Source: Candidatus Villigracilis propinquus (GTDB taxonomy: Bacteria; Chloroflexota; Anaerolineae; Anaerolineales; Villigracilaceae). From it: a DNA stretch of 64,000 nucleotides. Below the pieces are notes generated by a model, which did not search any database, was not told where the DNA came from, and saw only the letters and a program-made list of their open reading frames with translations. Below are positions 34,996 to 42,470 of this stretch, piece after piece (the stretch's first letter is position 1; the number at the start of each line of letters is the position of its first letter). Where the stretch lies: contig JADKDM010000007.1 of the NCBI GenBank assembly GCA_016714565.1, forward strand, positions 145,027 through 209,026, in the 5' to 3' direction. Position numbers and translations under genes: made by a program.

Positions 34996-36168
34996 ATGAA
35001 AAATAATCACCAATCGCCAATTACCAAGTACCGGATAACCCGCCTCTTTCTTAACTTCGGCCTGCTTGCCCTGCTATTGGCAGCCTGCCAACCCGCCACA
35101 CCCACCGCTGACCTGAACGCCATCCAGACCGCCGCGTTCCAAACCGCCTATGCACAGATCGGCATCCCCACGGATACCCCTGTTCCCACTGAAACTTTGA
35201 TCCCAACGTCCACAGCCATACGCACGCCGCCAGCTTTACCCGGCACATATCAATCATCCATCCTGCTTCCAACCGATATTCCGCGCACCTATGTAGCGGA
35301 TTCCTGCCAGTATTTGCAAAACAAGTGGAACTCGAATAACGCCGCCCCGGGGACGGTGGCGATGGTGGTCATGTTCCACGGCATTAATAAAGGCGAAGCC
35401 TCTGGAAATGATATTACAGTTACTCAGCACGAAAAACTCATGAATGATCTGTATGACATGGGCTTTCAAGCCATCACCATGCAGCAGATGGCAGACTTCA
35501 TGTACAACAACGCGAAGATCCCCGAACGCTCCGTGCTGTTGATCGTGGATGACCGCCACTTTGCTGAATATTTCAATGACCACTTCCGCCCCTATTATGA
35601 ACTATGGGGCTGGCCTGTCATCAACGCTTACATTGGTGTGGATGAGCGTGTTGATCTGTGGGCCGAAAACGCTGCCCTCTCCGCCGAAGGTTTGGTGGAC
35701 TATCAATCCCACGGATACCTGCACAACACCCCCATCAGCGAAGGCGCATCGGACGAATTCATCACCAGTGAAATGGGCGGGGCGATCTCATCCATCCAGA
35801 AATACATGAACAAGACCCCCATCGCATACATCTGGCCGGGCGGCGGTTTCTCTGTTCGCGCCGTTCAAATGGGCCCGCAGTTGGGCTACAAACTCGGCTT
35901 CACCGTCAACCCGCGCGGACCCGTGATGTATAACTGGGTTCCACAAGCGGACACAGTCAACGATTCAAATCCGTACGCCATTCCTGAAACCCCGGCTGGA
36001 AACCCGCTGATGACCCTGCCCCGTTATTGGAGCCCGGATGCAGGCGAGAACATTGACTCAGTCCGCGTCATTGGCGAGGAAGCTAAAATATACGCTGAGC
36101 AGAACAAAGCGGTTGAGCTCGAATATTACGACATCGTCTGTGCGCCCACGTACGGACCGATCCCTTAG
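34996..36168 (+). CDS. NodB-like polysaccharide deacetylase-family lipoprotein
   Basis: A 390-residue exported lipoprotein: hydrophobic stretch LFLNFGLLALLLAAC with lipobox cysteine, Thr/Pro-rich spacer (~35-85), then a NodB-like fold. Metal-site residues of the family appear present: VDDRH (D185, D186) and SHGYLH (H239, H243, the HxxxH pair). IWPGGGFSVRAVQMG resembles motif 3. It could deacetylate a surface glycan or peptidoglycan. The first ~12 codons (KNNHQSPITKYRIT) come from an intergenic repeat type. A close paralog follows after a terminator. Confidence 0.8.
   Translation: MKNNHQSPITKYRITRLFLNFGLLALLLAACQPATPTADLNAIQTAAFQTAYAQIGIPTDTPVPTETLIPTSTAIRTPPALPGTYQSSILLPTDIPRTYVADSCQYLQNKWNSNNAAPGTVAMVVMFHGINKGEASGNDITVTQHEKLMNDLYDMGFQAITMQQMADFMYNNAKIPERSVLLIVDDRHFAEYFNDHFRPYYELWGWPVINAYIGVDERVDLWAENAALSAEGLVDYQSHGYLHNTPISEGASDEFITSEMGGAISSIQKYMNKTPIAYIWPGGGFSVRAVQMGPQLGYKLGFTVNPRGPVMYNWVPQADTVNDSNPYAIPETPAGNPLMTLPRYWSPDAGENIDSVRVIGEEAKIYAEQNKAVELEYYDIVCAPTYGPIP
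34997..35032. repeat. Heptad-type repeat overlapping a start region (AATCACCAATCGCCAATTACC type)
   Basis: Quasi-heptad sequence ATCACCAATCGCCAATTACC and following AAGTACC within the first 12 codons of the lipoprotein gene. It resembles intergenic repeat sequence more than conserved coding sequence. Confidence 0.55.
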
Positions 36169-36185
36169 AATCTCCCCTCCAAACA

Positions 36186-36228
36186 CGAAAATGCACGATG
36201 GCAATCGTATTGTTATCGTGCATTTTCG
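36186..36228 (+). terminator. Long hairpin between the two lipoprotein genes
   Basis: Perfect 14-bp arms CGAAAATGCACGAT (36186-36199) and ATCGTGCATTTTCG (36215-36228). The terminal TTTTCG supplies only a short T run. Separates the NodB-like paralogs. Confidence 0.8.
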
Positions 36229-36259
36229 TTGAATGAAATTCGTTTACAATGTAACATCT

Positions 36260-37369
36260 ATGAACAAGCAGACAGACATCATAAAGCAGATCCTCTATCG
36301 ATTCACCCCCATCCTTTTAATACTATTCACCCTCATCTCCTGTGAACCTTTCAGATCGAACACCTCCCCGCAAACGGAAGCAGCCGTCGCCGGAGTTTCC
36401 GAACCTGCGCCCACCCTGCCCCAACTCCCCCCCACATTTCAGACCGCGCTCGTCAATCCGCTGGATACTCCGCACTCCTATGTGGATGACACCTGCCGAT
36501 ATTTAAAGAACAAATGGAATCCAGAGAGTGCCGCGCCCGGTACGATCGTCATGGTCATCAGGGTCGGGAACATCGAAACCAGCACAGCAACGGAACCGGA
36601 CGACATCACACAAGTGAACCTGATCCGTACCATGCAGGAACTCAAATTCCAGGGATTTGAAGCCATCAAGATGAAGGAGTTCCTCGCCTTCATCGAAAGA
36701 AATGTCAAAATTCCGCCGCGTTCTGTTCTAGTCATTCAGGATGGTAATTACAGCGCGGAACACTACGACAGATACTACCGTGATTACTGGAACAACTGGG
36801 GCTGGGCCGTCGTGAACGGCTGGCAGAGTGACTCTGAACTGCCGGAAGCCCTCTTGCGTGAGAATATTGAAATGGAATATGAAGGCATGGTGGATCATCA
36901 GGCGCAGGGCGTCACGCCGGGGACCACGCTTTCCGATGAATCCGCGAAGACAGTCATCGCCCGTGAACTGCAAGGAGCAATGGATGCCTTTGGGTATAAC
37001 TACGGGAAAACTCCCTTCGCTTTCATTTGGCCCAACGGAGGCTTCGGCCAGCGTCCCGTGGAAGCTGCGCGCCTGCTCAAATATCAACTGGGGTTCACGG
37101 CCAATCAGCGTGGCCCCGTCATGTATAACTGGATTCCGCTCGCAGATGAAGCCGACCCCGAACGCCCGGGTTATATACCAGAAGGTTTAATTAACGATCC
37201 CTTGATGACCCTGCCTCGTTATCAAGCAAACGAAGCCTTCGATGCCATAGACCAGGTACGTGCCATTGGCAAGGAAGCAGCCGCATACGCGGAAGCCAAC
37301 AAGGATGTCGAACTTAATTACTACGATGTCGTATGCAGTGAAACTTACGGCCCCATACCAACCCCATAA
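36260..37369 (+). CDS. NodB-like lipoprotein paralog, metal-site residues lost
   Basis: A 369-residue lipoprotein (LLILFTLISC lipobox) clearly homologous to the gene before it across the whole fold: HSYVDDTCRYLKNKWN, GTPGTxVMV-type strand, IWPNGGFGQRPVEAARLL, NQRGPVMYNW, LMTLPRY, YYDVVC. However, the VDDRH site reads IQDGN and the SHGYLH pair reads AQGVTPG, so the His-His metal ligands are absent. It is probably a non-catalytic glycan-binding protein. The start is uncertain: ATG 36260 lacks a ribosome site, and ATG 36233 immediately follows a hairpin; the nearby TACAAT suggests a leaderless transcript. Confidence 0.8.
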   Translation: MNKQTDIIKQILYRFTPILLILFTLISCEPFRSNTSPQTEAAVAGVSEPAPTLPQLPPTFQTALVNPLDTPHSYVDDTCRYLKNKWNPESAAPGTIVMVIRVGNIETSTATEPDDITQVNLIRTMQELKFQGFEAIKMKEFLAFIERNVKIPPRSVLVIQDGNYSAEHYDRYYRDYWNNWGWAVVNGWQSDSELPEALLRENIEMEYEGMVDHQAQGVTPGTTLSDESAKTVIARELQGAMDAFGYNYGKTPFAFIWPNGGFGQRPVEAARLLKYQLGFTANQRGPVMYNWIPLADEADPERPGYIPEGLINDPLMTLPRYQANEAFDAIDQVRAIGKEAAAYAEANKDVELNYYDVVCSETYGPIPTP

Positions 37370-37387
37370 TCTTTCAGGAGACTCCCA

Positions 37388-37732
37388 ATGACAGATTGTA
37401 TCTTTTGCAAAATCATCGCAGGCGAAATCCCCGCAACCATCGTATATCGCGACGAACAGGCCACCGCCTTTCGTGACATCAATCCCGCCGCGCCGATCCA
37501 TATTTTGATCATCCCCAACAAGCACATTGACTCGGTCAACATGATGACCGTGGACGATGAGCCTTTGATCGGTCATCTCTTCACCACTGCAAAAGCCCTC
37601 GCCGCGCAGGAGGGCATCGCCAATGGCGGCTTCCGTCTCATTATGAATACAAATGCCGACGCCGGTCAGACGGTATTTCACATCCACCTGCATCTTTTAG
37701 GCGGGTCGCGCATGAAGAACCCGATGGGATAA
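37388..37732 (+). CDS. HIT-family nucleotide hydrolase/transferase (HINT-like)
   Basis: A 114-residue histidine-triad protein. N-terminal CIFCKIIAGEIPATIVYRD includes the C4/C7 metal pair; the catalytic triad is HIHLHLLGG (H98, H100, H102). HINT-type enzymes hydrolyse AMP-lysine and related phosphoramidates. AGGAG precedes the ATG. It follows the lipoprotein by 18 nt and has its own terminator. Confidence 0.95.
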   Translation: MTDCIFCKIIAGEIPATIVYRDEQATAFRDINPAAPIHILIIPNKHIDSVNMMTVDDEPLIGHLFTTAKALAAQEGIANGGFRLIMNTNADAGQTVFHIHLHLLGGSRMKNPMG

Positions 37733-37756
37733 AATCCTGATTAGGATAAAATGTCA

Positions 37757-37789
37757 GCGATCAGCGTACAGCAGGCTGGTCGCTTTTTT
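37757..37789 (+). terminator. Terminator after the HIT gene
   Basis: 9-bp stem GCGATCAGC (37757-37765) / GCTGGTCGC (37775-37783) with one wobble, 9-nt loop, six Ts. Confidence 0.85.
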
Positions 37790-37798
37790 ATAGAACCA

Positions 37799-37842
37799 CG
37801 TCCTTCGACTTCGCCGCAACGATTGCGGCTCCACTCAGGACG
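37799..37842. repeat. Composite palindrome upstream of thyX
   Basis: Outer arms CGTCCT / AGGACG and inner arms GCCGCAA / TTGCGGC around CGA (37813-37829). It contains CTTCGACTTCGCC, a motif type also seen near 54018. Confidence 0.65.
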
Positions 37843-37862
37843 AAACAACAACTGGAGACCCA

Positions 37863-39272
37863 ATGCCTGAACGAGAAATTTACCTTTTATCGCCCCGCGC
37901 CCTCAGCCCCGAAACCATTGCCGTGGCTTTTGCCAAAACATCGCGCGCACCAGAATCCTTCCGCGAGATCGCCTCGGAATTAAGCGACGAAAAGTCCGCG
38001 CAATTTCACGAGAAGTGGGTCGTTGGGTACGGGCACGCCTCCGTGGCGGAACATGCGGTGCTGCACCTTGCCTTTGAAAACGTCTCACGCATTGCCATCG
38101 AAACCATCGAGAGCAGCCGCCTTGCCTCCTACACGGAGAAATCCACCCGCTACCAAAAATGGGGATCAGATGACTTCACGATTCCTCCAGAACTGGATGG
38201 ACATCCACTGCGCGACGAATTCATCCAAACCGTTCGCCTCCTTTTCTCAACTTATGCTGAATCGCTCGACCCTGTAAAGAATCTAATCCTCAGCAAATCC
38301 CCGCGTCGCGAAAATGAATCAGACGAAGCTTACGATCGCCGCATCCGCTCCCAATACGTGGACAGATGCCGATTCATCCTGCCCGCCGCCGCGAATGCCA
38401 ACGTAGGTATGACAGCCAACGCCCGCGTCATCGAAATGATCATCCGCAAAATGCTCTCCCACCCGCTTGCCGAAGTCCGCCAGATCGGCGAAAAGGTGAA
38501 GGAAGTATCCAAGGCTGAAACGCCAACCCTCGTCAAATATGCTGACGCGGCTGAATATATTATGGAAACGACGAAGGATTTAGCAGATCGAAAGTCAAAT
38601 GTCGAAAGTCGAGCGTCAAAGTGGTGCAATTTGATCGATCATGATCTCGAAGGTGAAAATAAAATCCTTGCAGCCGCGATCTATCGTTTTGATGAAATTG
38701 CATACGCCGATGCACTCGCACATGTGAAGACATTGAACCAAATCGAACGGGAAAATCTGGCTGAGTCTCTGCTTGGCAAACTTGGTAAATACGATGTCCC
38801 TCTGCGCGAATTGGAATATTGCAATTACACCTTCGACCTTGTCATGGATCAGGGTGCTTATGCCGAGTTCAAACGTCACCGCATGATGACGCAGACTCCG
38901 CAGCGGCTGACGACCCGGCTCGGGTATTCGATTCCGCTGCTCGTAACAGAAGCAGGCTTCGGGTCGAAGTATGAAGCGGCGATGGAAGCCGCGATCCAAA
39001 TGTATGAGAAGTTACACGCCTTCAATCCAGATGTCGCGCAGTACATTGTCCCCAATGGATTCAACCGCCGCGTGCTGGCTCAATTCAATTTGCGTGAGGC
39101 GTTCGCGTTCTGTCAATTGCGAACCGCAGCAAATGCCCATTTCTCGATCCGCAGGGTGGCACAAAAGATGTACGAGGAAATGTCGCGTGTGCATCCGTTA
39201 TTGACGAAGTACATGAAATTGAGGGATGAGTCCTGGCAGCAAGTGGAAGAAAATTATTTTACAAAGGTGTAA
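37863..39272 (+). CDS. thyX: Tandem-domain flavin-dependent thymidylate synthase
   Basis: FAD/NADPH-dependent methylation of dUMP to dTMP. At 469 residues it is about twice normal ThyX length, with two ThyX-like halves. Half 1 (1-~235): GYGHASVAEHAVLHLAFENVSR and SSRLASYTEKSTRYQKW (84-100), the ThyX motif with RHR changed to SSR. Half 2 (~260-469): AEFKRHRMMTQTPQRLTTR (334-352), where RHR (338-340) is kept but the Ser/Glu/Ser/Arg positions are changed; then NLREAFAFCQLRTAANAHFSIRRVAQ. Each half keeps a different part of the active-site signature, so a composite site is inferred. The linker (244-256) is coded by an intergenic-type repeat. GGAG precedes the ATG. A perfect bidirectional terminator follows. 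Confidence 0.9.
   Translation: MPEREIYLLSPRALSPETIAVAFAKTSRAPESFREIASELSDEKSAQFHEKWVVGYGHASVAEHAVLHLAFENVSRIAIETIESSRLASYTEKSTRYQKWGSDDFTIPPELDGHPLRDEFIQTVRLLFSTYAESLDPVKNLILSKSPRRENESDEAYDRRIRSQYVDRCRFILPAAANANVGMTANARVIEMIIRKMLSHPLAEVRQIGEKVKEVSKAETPTLVKYADAAEYIMETTKDLADRKSNVESRASKWCNLIDHDLEGENKILAAAIYRFDEIAYADALAHVKTLNQIERENLAESLLGKLGKYDVPLRELEYCNYTFDLVMDQGAYAEFKRHRMMTQTPQRLTTRLGYSIPLLVTEAGFGSKYEAAMEAAIQMYEKLHAFNPDVAQYIVPNGFNRRVLAQFNLREAFAFCQLRTAANAHFSIRRVAQKMYEEMSRVHPLLTKYMKLRDESWQQVEENYFTKV
38588..38622. repeat. GTCGAAAGTC-type repeat inside the thyX frame
   Basis: TCGAAAGTCAAATGTCGAAA and the following GTCGAGCGTCAAAGT form quasi-heptads of the same type as the intergenic palindromes at 1007 and 31188. 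They encode the inter-domain linker residues from ~R243 to ~W254 without breaking the frame. Confidence 0.75.
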
Positions 39273-39273
39273 T

Positions 39274-39317
39274 AAAAAAGGCCTCCGAGTTTCTGCAGAA
39301 ACTCGGAGGCCTTTTTG
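39274..39317. terminator. Bidirectional terminator between thyX and aldo/keto reductase
   Basis: Near-perfect palindrome: GGCCTCCGAGTTT and its complement around CTGCAG, flanked by six As and five Ts, so it serves both convergent genes. It starts 2 nt after the thyX stop. Confidence 0.95.
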
Positions 39318-39318
39318 T

Positions 39319-40302
39319 TTAATCGTCGTCTTCGTTCTTCTTTACTCCAAAGATCACATCGATCCGATCCATGATCTCCGGCGTGATCTTATCGACCACT
39401 TCAGCAGCTTTCATGTTTTCGTGAACCTGCTCCACACGGCTTGCGCCCGTGATGACCGTGCTCACAAAGGGATTCTTCAAACACCAGGCTAACGCGAGCT
39501 GCGAAAGTTTGCAGCCCAATTCTTTTGCAATGGGCTCCAATGCGGCAACTTTGGCAAGACTCGTTTCATTTGTCAGGCGGTCCTTCAACCAGTCATAGCC
39601 CTTGAGTGCGCCGCGGCTATCTTTGGGAATGCCATTTTGATATTTACCCGAAAGCAAGCCGGAAGCCAAAGGACTCCAAATGGTAGAGCCGTAGTTATGT
39701 TCCTTGTAAAAGCGGACATAATCCCCTTCCATGCGTTTGCGTTCGAACATGTTGTACTGCGGCTGTTCGACCACAGGCTTGTGCAGGTGATGGCGTTCCG
39801 CAATTTCAATGGCTTGTGTGATCTCCGCAGCAGACCATTCGGAGGTACCCCAGTACAAGGCTTTGCCCCATTCAACAATGTTATGCATGGCCCACACGGT
39901 CTCTTCAATGGGGGTCGTCGGGTCGGGGCGGTGACAATAAACAAGGTCCACGTAATCGAGCTGCAAACGTTCAAGCGAGCCGTTGATGCCTTCGATGAGG
40001 CGTTTGCGGTTGAGCGTGTTCTTCTCATTGATGCCGTCATGCAGGCCCCAATAGAATTTTGTGGAAACCAGGTAACTTCCGCGGCGCCACTTTAATTTCT
40101 TGAACGCATCGCCCATTACCTCTTCCGATTTGCCGCTCGCGTAAACTTCGGCATTATCGAAAAAGTTCACGCCCGCCTCATAGGCGGCGGCCATCATGTT
40201 CAAGGCCAGTTTTACATCGGCCTGCGTATGAAAGGTAACCCACGAGCCAAAAGATAACTCGCTTACTCGAATACCGGTTTTTCCAAGATGACGATACTTC
40301 AT
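39319..40302 (-). CDS. Aldo/keto reductase (Kv-beta/AKR6-like)
   Basis: A 327-residue NADPH-dependent oxidoreductase, TIM barrel. Catalytic tetrad regions: FFDNAEVYASGKSEEVMG (Asp/Tyr), LVSTKFYWG (Lys), VDLVYCHRPDPTTP (His). YWGTSEWSAAEITQA and WSPLASGLLSGKYQNG are typical of the AKR6 group related to voltage-gated K-channel beta subunits. GGAGG precedes ATG 40302; earlier starts add unrelated residues. Physiological substrate unknown. Convergent with thyX. Confidence 0.93.
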   Translation of the reverse strand: MKYRHLGKTGIRVSELSFGSWVTFHTQADVKLALNMMAAAYEAGVNFFDNAEVYASGKSEEVMGDAFKKLKWRRGSYLVSTKFYWGLHDGINEKNTLNRKRLIEGINGSLERLQLDYVDLVYCHRPDPTTPIEETVWAMHNIVEWGKALYWGTSEWSAAEITQAIEIAERHHLHKPVVEQPQYNMFERKRMEGDYVRFYKEHNYGSTIWSPLASGLLSGKYQNGIPKDSRGALKGYDWLKDRLTNETSLAKVAALEPIAKELGCKLSQLALAWCLKNPFVSTVITGASRVEQVHENMKAAEVVDKITPEIMDRIDVIFGVKKNEDDD

Positions 40303-40378
40303 TGTGCCTCCAGTTTTATTAAGTGACAGCCACCTTTGCCAGATGACTGTCACTTTGCTCCTCTATTATAATCATCGA

Positions 40379-41293
40379 ATGCGTAATTCATTACTTCTTT
40401 GCGTTTTGCTGCTAACCGCTTGCGCCTCCGAAACCAAACAACCCCTTGACGTTTCACTTCAGCCCTACCTTACCAGCACGCCCGCAACCACCTCCACGCC
40501 GAATGTGCTGGTGGTTGTGGAAACTCCCCTGCCAAGCGCAACACCTTTTGTTTATATCGTTGAAGCAGGAGATACGCTCGGCCAGATCGCCGAGAAATTC
40601 AAAATTTCGCAAGATGCTCTCATGGCGGCGAATCCGGACGTCAGCCCGAACAGCATGTCCATCGGACTGACTCTCATCATCCCGGACCCTTCCGCCGCTT
40701 TGGCAGGCGCTTCGACGCCTACGCCCGTGCCTGCTCCCGTTACTCAAACAGGGTGCCACCCAACAGCAGACGGCGGCTTGTGGTGTTTCGCGTTGATCCA
40801 AAACGATTCACCTGAGCCGCTGGAAAATGTCTCTGCGCAAATTACATTGCTGGATGAAAATAATAATGCGGCAGCGAGTCAAACCGCATTCACGCCCTTG
40901 GACATTGTCCCACCGAATTCAGCATTGCCTGTGTATGTGTTCTTTGCGGATGTCCCGTCCAATTTGAATGTGCAGGTTCAATTGCTAAGCGCAGTACAAG
41001 GCAGCAACGTTCGTTATCTTCCCGTCACATTGAATAACACGGTTACACAAATTGATTGGGACGGGAGTTCTGCCCAGCTCAGTGGGCAGATTCATTTGCC
41101 TACTGAATCACAAGCCGCAACCACAGTATGGGTCGCGGCAGTGGCGTATGATAGAGATGGTCAGGTGGTTGGAGTGCGGCGCTGGGAGGGCGGAGCGATC
41201 CAGCCGGGGGGGAGTATCTCTTTCAGTTTTTTAGTGGCAAGCGTCGGCGGGGATATTGAGGCGGTGGATTTTGTCGCGCAGGCCAATCCATGA
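40379..41293 (+). CDS. LysM-domain lipoprotein
   Basis: A 304-residue exported lipoprotein: LLLCVLLLTAC lipobox, Thr/Pro spacer with TSTPATTSTPNV, then one LysM module (VYIVEAGDTLGQIAEKFKISQDALMAANPDVSPNSMSIGLTLIIP, ~60-105), which binds GlcNAc polymers such as peptidoglycan. The rest is an Ig-like beta-sandwich (NVSAQITLLDENNNAAASQTAF) resembling FxLYD-type domains. Start at 40379 gives a proper signal peptide; the longer frame does not. Probably surface-anchored. Confidence 0.88.
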   Translation: MRNSLLLCVLLLTACASETKQPLDVSLQPYLTSTPATTSTPNVLVVVETPLPSATPFVYIVEAGDTLGQIAEKFKISQDALMAANPDVSPNSMSIGLTLIIPDPSAALAGASTPTPVPAPVTQTGCHPTADGGLWCFALIQNDSPEPLENVSAQITLLDENNNAAASQTAFTPLDIVPPNSALPVYVFFADVPSNLNVQVQLLSAVQGSNVRYLPVTLNNTVTQIDWDGSSAQLSGQIHLPTESQAATTVWVAAVAYDRDGQVVGVRRWEGGAIQPGGSISFSFLVASVGGDIEAVDFVAQANP

Positions 41294-41298
41294 ATGGA

Positions 41299-41610
41299 TC
41301 AAAGTCCATGTTCTTCTTTGATCTTTTCAATATCCTTATCTTTGCGCCCCGGCATACGGACAAAAACGCCCAAAACAAAAACGCCGATAAGCAGGGAAAA
41401 TGCAAGGCAAAAGCATAGCAGAGAAAGGGTCAGGCTGAGCGGAGGGCCGCTTGGGGCGGTTTCTTCCACAGAGGGCGCGGGGGTTGTCTGTGGGACTGCG
41501 TTTGAATCAGGGACATCCGCAAAAGCAACGGCGGGTTGGGCAAATGTAAGGGTGGATAATATGGAGATCAACAGCAAAGTAAGAGGGATTATTTTTTTAT
41601 ATATCAGCAT
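41299..41610 (-). CDS. Small exported single-TM protein
   Basis: A 103-residue protein with a signal peptide (KKIIPLTLLLISILSTLTFAQ), a Pro/Thr-rich external segment, one transmembrane helix (LTLSLLCFCLAFSLLIGVFVLGVFV) and a charged tail. Not recognised as a family. It ends 5 nt from the stop of the convergent LysM gene. Confidence 0.6.
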   Translation of the reverse strand: MLIYKKIIPLTLLLISILSTLTFAQPAVAFADVPDSNAVPQTTPAPSVEETAPSGPPLSLTLSLLCFCLAFSLLIGVFVLGVFVRMPGRKDKDIEKIKEEHGL

Positions 41611-41664
41611 TTGGAAGCCTCATTCGCTGGCAACTATATCATCAAACAACTCCTTGTTTCCAGG

Positions 41665-41702
41665 GGCTCGACAACCATGTCTCGACAGGCTCGACAACCA
41701 TC
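41665..41702. repeat. Direct repeat GGCTCGACAACCAT (two copies)
   Basis: 14-nt identical copies at 41665-41678 and 41689-41702 in the gap before ccmE. Related in style to the TCGAC/GAACC elements near 14600. Confidence 0.6.
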
Positions 41703-41856
41703 ACGGATAAATAGGATAAAGTCAGGAAGTTTTTGTGACATCCATCCACCCTGAAAACTAAGGGGGAATTAATGTCCACATGTAAAATGGATATTGTTTG
41801 TAATATTTCGCACTTTGTACCCCATAGTACTGTTGACACCTATTTTTGGAGGAAGC

Positions 41857-42339
41857 ATGAAGATCAATAAATTCTTTCTTGGTGGAGCTTTCATTTTGGC
41901 CGCAGTGGTCTATTTGATCGCCTCATCAACACAAGCCAGCGCCGAATATTTTATGACCGTTGATGAACTTAAAGCAGATGGCTCTGCGGCGATCGGCAAA
42001 AGCCTGCGCCTTTCCGGGGCAGTGATGGGCGATACGATCCAATATGATGCGGAAACGTTGACCCTTACTTTTGAAGTGGCGCATGTCTCCGGCGATAATG
42101 CGGAGATCGAATCTCAGGGCGGTTTAGCTGAGGTGCTTTATCAGGCTGTGAATGACCCCACCCGTCAAAAGGTGTCTGTTGTGTATGTTGGCCCCAAGCC
42201 GGATCTGCTGCGCGGTGAGGCCCAAGCCATTATGACCGGCAAACTCGGCGAGGATGGTGTGTTCTATGCCGATGAACTTTTGCTCAAGTGTCCTACCCGC
42301 TACGAAGAAGCGGTTCCGGAACAGGCCGCAACGAATTAA
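41857..42339 (+). CDS. ccmE: Cytochrome c maturation protein CcmE, CxxxY variant
   Basis: Periplasmic-side heme chaperone of system I. A 160-residue protein with one N-terminal membrane anchor (KFFLGGAFILAAVVYLIAS) and a beta-barrel OB fold (GKSLRLSGAVMGDTIQYD; VVYVGPKPDLLRGEAQAIMTGKLGEDGVFYADELLLKC). The heme-binding position, histidine in the usual HxxxY, is cysteine here: CPTRY, C145 and Y149. Such CxxxY CcmE proteins are known from some sulfate reducers and archaea. GGAGG precedes ATG 41857. First gene of the ccm cluster. Confidence 0.92.
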   Translation: MKINKFFLGGAFILAAVVYLIASSTQASAEYFMTVDELKADGSAAIGKSLRLSGAVMGDTIQYDAETLTLTFEVAHVSGDNAEIESQGGLAEVLYQAVNDPTRQKVSVVYVGPKPDLLRGEAQAIMTGKLGEDGVFYADELLLKCPTRYEEAVPEQAATN

Positions 42340-42345
42340 TAAAAC

Positions 42346-42379
42346 AACCTGATAGGGTAACGCCTGTCAGGTTTTATTT
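42346..42379 (+). terminator. Hairpin after ccmE
   Basis: 11-bp stem AACCTGATAGG (42346-42356) / CCTGTCAGGTT (42363-42373) with one wobble and a TTATTTC tail. May partly separate ccmE from ccmF. Confidence 0.65.
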
Positions 42380-42389
42380 CCAACCCAAA

Positions 42390-42450
42390 GATCCTAAAGG
42401 TTTTCGCAAAACTGATATGTCATTTGTGTAGATGAAAAACCTTTAGGGTC
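42390..42450. repeat. Inverted repeat CCTAAAGGTTTT upstream of ccmF
   Basis: 15-bp arms (42390-42404 and 42436-42450) with one mismatch and a 31-nt loop. Distinct from the preceding terminator hairpin. Confidence 0.75.
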
Positions 42451-42470
42451 TACTTAACGAGGAAATCCCT

